Assembly: GCA_946122785.1 (NCBI GenBank)
Contig: CAMGYJ010000006.1
Location: 70,185,676-70,249,675, forward strand
DNA length: 64,000 nt
From: Linum tenue
Lineage: Eukaryota > Streptophyta > Magnoliopsida > Malpighiales > Linaceae
Reading direction: 5' to 3'
In this document: positions 58,282 through 64,000 of the stretch, piece by piece
Numbering within the stretch: the first letter of the stretch is position 1
How the letters are laid out: the number at the start of each line of letters is the position of its first letter
Made by a program: the position numbers and the translations under genes
The notes under the pieces: model-generated
Seen by the model: only the letters and a program-made list of their open reading frames with translations
Database searches by the model: none
What the model was told of the DNA's origin: nothing

Positions 58282-58679
58282 ATACCCGCTCACACACATA
58301 CTCCCACAACCCGTCGATTAATCGTGGATGTTTGTCTTTTATATTTAATTTAACAATTTATATGGATAATTTGTGGGTTTTCTTATATACACTAGATTGG
58401 TGTTTTTTGTATGGATAATTTGTTTGAGAAGTTGGTGTTAAATTTTTACCATCAGAACCTATTGGTATCCATGAACCCGCAGATACTCAGTTGTTGGGTT
58501 TGAGGTTCCACAACCCGTTGGATTTTTCTTCGGGTTTTCTTTTATGGATATACCCGTTGTGTTGAGTTTGAATTTGGCAGAACCCGAGTCAACCCGACCC
58601 ATTGCCATCTCTACTGAGGATATGGTGGGTATTTTGATGTTTATTGTTTTGGTATAGGTGCATATATTTATTTTATAGA

Positions 58680-58990
58680 AAACTGAATGTATTCAATTAA
58701 CCTGGCTTAAAGGCCATTTAAATCATATACAAGCTTATCGATAATTACAAGTGGTGGACGATCGGCCCACCAGACCAGTTCGTCTCAGCCTGTGGAAACA
58801 TGAGCCAATTTGTATGCAACCTGGTTTGCTACTCTGAGTAAAAAGCCTACTTTAATACTCTTGCTTGCTTGCACACCCTGTGATTTCATCCCCAAAAGGC
58901 GGACGAGGTCACAAATTCTTCTGGTCTATGCTCTGTCGTCTTCCCCCTGTTCAATTTTGGAGATGAGAGTTTGACAATAAGCTTCAACCA
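58680..58990 (-). pseudogene. 3' end of an RNase H-bearing LINE remnant
   Basis: On the minus strand the sequence reads GFLLRVANQVAYKLAHVS and, after a stop, DELVWWADRPPLVI, resembling the R-x-N-x-VA-x-x-LA helix and the final WxxxPP segment of LINE RNase H domains. Broken by stops and short. Confidence 0.5.
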
Positions 58991-59268
58991 CAAGAGACCC
59001 TAACCCCCTTTTTCAAAACTAAACTCTTCTCTATCTCGCTCCTTCTCTCTGCTTCTACCTCGCTGTTTTCTTCAAGTCATCTCAATTCTTTTTCTTTCTT
59101 TACTGCCATCATAGTACTTCCTCCGATCGCCTAACTAAAACCAATACCAATACAGAAAATCAGTATCATTATACATCAATCAATACCACTACGAAAAATC
59201 TATAGCAGCTCTCGAAAACCATTACACCAATACCACTACGAAAAATCAGTATACCACTATGAAAAATA
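58991..59268. other. Low-complexity DNA with ACCAATACCACTACG repeats
   Basis: CT-rich to about 59110, then irregular CAATACCACTACGAAAAATC repeats up to the hAT insertion. Similar ACCAATACCA repeats resume at 60382-60540, so the hAT element probably landed inside one repeat-bearing unit, perhaps another MULE whose ends were not found. Confidence 0.45.
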
Positions 59269-59276
59269 TATACTGA

Positions 59277-60373
59277 TAGGGCTGGTATTCGGTTATGCGG
59301 TTAACGGTTTAACCGATAATCGTACCAGTAACCGACGATAACCGGGAGTTGTCGGTACACGGTGACAACATTGGAGCTGTCGGTATACCGTCTTCTATCC
59401 GGTTAAAAACCAGCGTTTAGTCGGTATACCGAGTAAACCGACTATGCAGCCATCGCATAGAGGACTTTTCCTCGTCTCTCGACTCTGTCTCCACTCAGCA
59501 ATCTCTCCCCGTCTCCAGACTCAGCGGTTTTGCAGGTCCTTCACCGGCCACTCGTATTAGACTAGCCCCAACTCCAGTTGCGAAGGAAATCAGTCAACGA
59601 CCACCCTCCGCCATACCTCAGTTGCATAACGTTCCCGGCGGATTGAAAGCGGTGGCTTTCTCAATCCAGATCTAAGACCGACATTGGATGGCGACGATGG
59701 AACACGCGTTGAATGGAGACAGAGGATTCCATCGATTGTTTCTGCGCTTGAGCAGCAGCCAAACGCTATTTCAATTGACGAATCGAAATCTCGAGGGTTG
59801 AATCTGATTTCGGCGAATCAACAAGATTGCCTCTCCATTGCGGCAGCGGCAACGACAGGTGGGGAGATTGAGAAAGAGAGGAAGTGGGCGGCGATTAGAG
59901 AAGGGAAGAATTTGGAGGAGAGAACTGGAGAGTCGAAGAGATGGAGATTGGATTTGCATGCGGAGGGATTTGAGGCAGAGCAGCCGGAACTAAGGCGGGG
60001 GAAGATTCCGATCGGAGGTTGGTGGGGAGGTTTGCCCAGGTGAAGAGGATGAGCATGCCTACGGAGAGGAGGAAGAGTAGTTGGAGTCGAAGGCTTGCTG
60101 AGGAAAAGCTTGGAAGAGAGAACTAGGGAGTCGAAGGGAACTGGGGAGTCGAAGGCTTGCGACAGGGAGAGGAAGAAGTTTGATGGTGACGATTGAAGTT
60201 GCCGGTAATTCGGTAACCGGTGGTTGTTAACCGTTAGCCGGTTTGTCGGTAAACCGGTTAACCGGTTTCCACCCGGTGTCGACAGCCATTTGGGAGGTTT
60301 GGGTATACCGATAACCAGCTAACCGTTTAACCGGTAACCTGCTAACCAGTAACCGTACCGATTACTAGCCCTA
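59277..60373. mobile_element. Non-autonomous hAT-type element with GC-rich insert
   Basis: Ends TAGGGCTGGTATTCGGT and (reverse-complemented) TAGGGCTAGTAATCGGT, flanked by the exact 8-bp duplication TATACTGA (59269-59276, 60374-60381). Subterminal GGTAACCGG/GGTTAACCGG blocks pair across the element. The centre (59460-60190) is GC-richer and has an open frame at 59684-60043 (119 codons) with no recognised domain; it could be captured sequence. Confidence 0.87.
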
Positions 60374-60381
60374 TATACTGA

Positions 60382-60580
60382 TACCAAAATCAAACCTATA
60401 CCATATTAAAATAACCAACCAATACCAAAATAAAATACTACCAGAACAAAATCAATACCAGAACAAGCTCAAACCATTACTAGATTAAAGATGAACCAAT
60501 ACCATAACAAACCTACCACTTCAAAACACTGATACCAAAGGAGAGAGGCAGCGAGCAGAAAACTCGTGTGGGTTGCAACA
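60382..60580. other. ACCAATACCA microrepeat
   Basis: Continuation of the repeat seen left of the hAT element, with units such as ACCAATACCA and ACTACCAGAACAAAATC. Confidence 0.5.
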
Positions 60581-60589
60581 TAAGGAGGG

Positions 60590-63429
60590 GGGGTCGGATA
60601 CTATGCCTACCCCCAAAGGGGTCTGATTTTTGACACCCCCTTTCTCATTGGTCAGTTTTTTTCTCAATCATTTGACAATTATTAATTACATTTGTTTTTT
60701 GTATTTTTTCATAATCTTGTAATTTGGGAAAGTTATCAATAATAATTAAAAACTAATTGGGAAGGAGCAATTATGTTGGATGGGGAAAGCGTCGATTGCT
60801 CTTCCAAGTCCAATATTCCCCATATTTTCTCCAAATAGCAATCCGACTCTCTACTCTGCAAAACTCGACGGCGATCGGAAACATCGGGCAGCGTCGCAGT
60901 GGGATCGCCTCCGACCCCGCCTGGTGGGTTGCTCGTCGGAGGAGGAAGACACGCAGGGGATATCCCGCCGCCCTTACAACAGGTCCAACCATCCATGTTG
61001 TCGGCCGTCGGCCGTCCTCCGTCTTCCATCCCAAACATCACCTTCCAACGACTTCCTCTTATCCACGGCATGCGCTTGATCTTTTCTTGTTGACCACCGT
61101 CCTTCTACGGTAGAGATTCGATCAACCCTAAGTGGCGGCGACAGGATCTGAAGGTGAGGGTGGTACCACTAGGCGGCAGAGGAAACGCACCAATGGACTG
61201 GTACGTGTACCAGTGGAGTGGTACGTGTACCAGTGGAGTGGTACGTGTACCAGTGGAATGGTACGTGTACCAGTGGAGTGATACTAGTAACCATATGTTC
61301 TGTTTAGGCTTAAAAAAAATTGTGAACACAGTTTTTGGCTACTAATGGAAAGTTCCTATTTTGTTGACTGATTGAAATGTTTCTTGTGTTTCTTGTGCCA
61401 GAATTATATTTCATGATCAAGTATGAGTATTGGTATATTGAGGACAGTCTTAATTAGTACCAGTTCAGTGGTATAAGTACCACTATAGTGGTATAAGTAC
61501 CAGTTAATTGATATGTATATCAGTCTAGTGGTATAATACAAGTTCAGTAGTATATATGTACCACTGAAGTATTATGATTACCGCTGAAGTTGTGTGAATA
61601 CCATTTCTATTCCATTACTCGTCGGCAAAGATATTTCCATGAAATTGAAAGAAGTTAACCAATAATACGACAAAGAAAAATAATAAAATCAATCCCAAAC
61701 TTCAAAAGCGGTGGAGACCATAATATTTCAATGACGATGATACTGCCTGGTACATATACCATTGTACTGATACATGTATCACTGAAGTGGTACACGTACC
61801 ACTAGGCTGATAAAAGTACCAGTGCAATTATTCAAGTCATACTTTTCTACTTGTACCATTAGCAAAATTGAAACTCATCCTAAATGTTCCCATTGTAGTG
61901 TTAGATATACTTTGGAGTTATGCCATTGAAAAGGTACATGTATCACTGAACTAATATATATACCAGTGAACTGATACACATACCACTGCACTGATACATG
62001 TAGCACTGAACTGATACATGTACAACCAATCTGATACGTAAACAAACAAGCAACTTCTCATTAGTATTACCACTCACCGTGCAGTACAATGTGTTATAAA
62101 AAAAGGGAAATGCCAACAACTATAAAATATCCAGCAAATGCAACTATTGAAGTCACTAAGAAATTGTTTGTGGGATGTACTTCTTGCCCTAACATCATCG
62201 GTACGTTTCCTCTTCCCCTATCTTGTTGTTCTTATCCCGGCTCTCACGACGTTGTTTCTTGCTGGTACCCTTACTCGAGGAAAGAGTCCGACCTACCCCT
62301 ACTTCTACCCTAGAAACATAGCTTGCAAGTCTCTTCCCTGTTGGAACCGCAGGATACAGTCTCTTCGTCCTTGTCATTCCTATTGTCATTGGTACACACA
62401 ATAATCAGAATTATCAATTTAGTGATAAAATATGAGATCAATAATGATTTTGTTAGTACCACTACAGTGATAGCCCTACACACAAAAACATAACAACGAA
62501 CTACCATCATAGTGATAGATCTACCATTGCAACGAGAGATCTACCACTACAGTGATATATCTACCACTGCAACGAAAGACACACTATGTCAATGTAGTGA
62601 TAAAAAGCTTATCACTGATAACGTTCAACAGTAACTCAGACAGTGGTAGAACTACCATTGCAGTGGTAACATTACAGGTATCAATACCAGTACACTGGTA
62701 CTAATACCACATGAAAAAATCCAGACCTAGAAACTCAAAGACATATATCTGGGTAATGAAAATACCATTGAACTAGTGCTAATACCACACGAAAATCCAG
62801 ATCTGGGTTTGGGAGAGAGAGCTACCTCAGATTCTTCGTCGTCGTCGTCGGGAAGGGGAGGAGGCCGTCATCTTCGCCGAGAAGGTGAGGAGGGTAGTCA
62901 GAAGAAAGACCTAAAAAATATAGAAAGAAGAGTAGAAAGAGGAAAATGTAAGGGAGTAAAACCCAACACCTACTATCGATTTCGGGAGGACGGAGACTAG
63001 TTCCATGAAATCGTTAGTTCTTCGAAGTCGTGTCGCCGATGGAAGGTGGTTGACGGAAACAAAGCAAAAGGGAAGAGGAAAGGAGTTGGTTGGCAGGTTG
63101 ATTCTCGATCGGTGGAAGGAATAACCTCCATTGTTGTCGCCGAGGAAGGTTGAAGATGGCCGGCTGCTGGTGATGGAAGGAGGAGGGTTGGTCGTCTGGT
63201 GGGAGAGACAAAAGGGGAAATAATCAAAAGGGGAAAGTCAAATCGTTTTTTCCCAGTCCCCAAATTTCTTCCCCTTTCCAATGTGGGTGATGCCAGCTAA
63301 TGAAGGATTTAATGCACAAAAAAGGCTGCTCAATCCTCACCCTACATTACCACTAATTTAGATGGACGGTTTTGGATGGGGGTGTCGAAAATCAGTCCCC
63401 TCCATGGGGTAGTCAAGCTAACCGATCCC
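60590..63429. mobile_element. Non-autonomous MULE (2.8 kb) with TACCA/TGGTA arrays
   Basis: Flanked by the 9-bp duplication TAAGGAGGG (60581-60589, 63430-63438). Left end GGGGTCGGATACTATGCCTA; right end reverse-complemented GGGATCGGTTAGCTTGACTA. Both continue CCCC, then AGGGG-CTGATTTT-GACACCCCC, so the inverted repeat runs for about 60 bases. The G run at the junction leaves the exact border uncertain by a base or so. No transposase. GC-rich segments at 60770-61150 and 62800-63240 may be captured gene pieces but no family was recognised. Confidence 0.8.
61195..62775. repeat. TACCACTGNAGTGGTA-type repeat region
   Basis: Starts with four tight copies of GGTACGTGTACCAGTGGA(G/A)T (61197-61280), then irregular, widely spaced copies of palindromic phrases such as GATACATGTATCACTGAAGT, GTGGTACACGTACCACT and TACCATTGCAGTGGTA. 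They fill most of the non-GC-rich part of the MULE. Confidence 0.75.
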
Positions 63430-63438
63430 TAAGGAGGG

Positions 63439-64000
63439 GGGGAGCGGCGGTGGCGGGCAAGCAAAGGGAGGAGAGGCGACTAGCAGAGAACACCATAGAC
63501 ACCAGAGAGAGAGGCAAATTGAAGAGACCCAACTTAGAAATCCACTGATGTAAAAAAAACTGAAAAATGAGGAAGGCGACAAATTAAAGAGGAAGGGAGC
63601 GACGACCGGAAGGAAGAGGGATGAGAGAGTGGTTGGTAGCGTTTGGAGGGAAGGGAGGGATGATAGAGTCGGAGGGATGAAGAGGGATTCTTAGGGTTGG
63701 GGAAAATGAAGAAATTGAAAAATCATAAATATGAGTAGTAATCACATGTGTTAATTTTTTGTTTTCAAAACTATCATTAACCTAATTGTGGTCATCATTT
63801 AAAAAATAGACAGAGAAAAATGATGGAGAGTGTAGATGTAAGTTGTCACCATAACCCATTCAAAGTGTATATTATGACTAAAGGGTGCATATATATATAT
63901 AATTAGTACTCAACTAACATGATTTAAACTATTTATAGAGAACTATTTAATTAGTGATAAATATAATTTTGTTATAGTAAAAATTTAAAACTACATTAGA
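63439..64000. other. Intergenic DNA at the right edge
   Basis: Purine-rich to about 63700 (GGAGGGAAGGGAGG), then AT-rich with an ATATATATAT tract near 63890. No gene. Confidence 0.4.

Larger units (their letters stand above)
56363..58613. mobile_element. hAT-type element interrupted by an LTR retrotransposon
   Basis: Ends TAGGGATAGCAAC and (reverse-complemented) TAGAGATGGCAAT with inverted ACCCG/CGGGT blocks inside. Flanking 8-mers CTGAAAAT (56355-56362) and CTGAGGAT (58614-58621) match at six of eight positions, so the duplication has aged. Confidence 0.65.

Noticed and set aside
61105..61329. Open frame with repeated Tyr-Thr/Trp residues on the minus strand
   Set aside because: It is a translation of the GGTACGTGTACCAGTGGAGT tandem repeat inside the MULE.

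Overview
This window is nuclear DNA from a flowering plant, almost certainly a eudicot. Genes are split by GT-AG introns, there is a plant-type tRNA-Glu, and the protein families are plant-specific (ARC6, KIN-7 kinesin with a DUF3490 tail, DUF3537 protein, LRR receptor kinase of the MUSTACHES type). Much of the remaining DNA is plant transposable elements. The species cannot be fixed from the sequence. Six ordinary genes can be modelled from start to stop, and every exon junction keeps phase.

Layout. 1-4436 is the 3' end of a Ty3/gypsy retrotransposon of Tat-lineage type: a 51-bp tandem array, a decayed antisense ORF region and the 3' LTR. 5.7-10.5 kb holds a tandem pair of V-ATPase subunit c genes that encode identical 165-residue proteins. 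8.2 and 11.2-12.5 kb hold LINE remnants. 13.5-15.8 kb is a nine-exon CGI-58-type alpha/beta hydrolase. 18.5-21.9 kb (minus) is an intronless LRR receptor kinase with a degenerate kinase active site. 24.85-36.07 kb is one complete Mutator-like element (MULE) of about 11.2 kb, with imperfect terminal inverted repeats and an exact 9-bp target duplication. It carries a FAR1-type transposase gene on the plus strand and a convergent, broken Ulp1-like protease gene on the minus strand. 37-39 kb has a hAT-type element and a tRNA-Glu(CTC). 39.2-42.2 kb is ARC6 and 42.7-46.7 kb (minus) a convergent KIN-7 kinesin. 47.6-51.1 kb is a nest of small transposons, including a Pack-MULE-like element carrying TIM17 and probable DUF247 fragments inside a hAT element. 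53.5-55.55 kb (minus) is a DUF3537 membrane protein, the plant relative of insect gustatory/odorant receptors. 56.4-64 kb is again nested transposons: a gag/protease-only LTR element inside a hAT element, another hAT element, and a 2.8-kb non-autonomous MULE.

The genes do not form a pathway. They are single-copy-style housekeeping or developmental genes embedded in transposon-rich DNA. From memory of Arabidopsis locus numbers, adjacent pairs here (VHA-c with MUS-type kinase; ARC6 with kinesin) are also neighbours there, which suggests an old conserved block.

The most unusual feature is in the 11-kb MULE. All of its introns of appreciable size, the spacer between the two genes and a long stretch upstream of the protease are filled with tandem arrays built on a TACCATATGGTA palindrome. 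The arrays read in one direction on the transposase side and in the opposite direction on the protease side, following the direction of transcription of each gene. Two other MULEs in the window have related TACCA/TGGTA-rich arrays. Element boundaries, target duplications and splice sites were read by eye, so single-base errors are possible.
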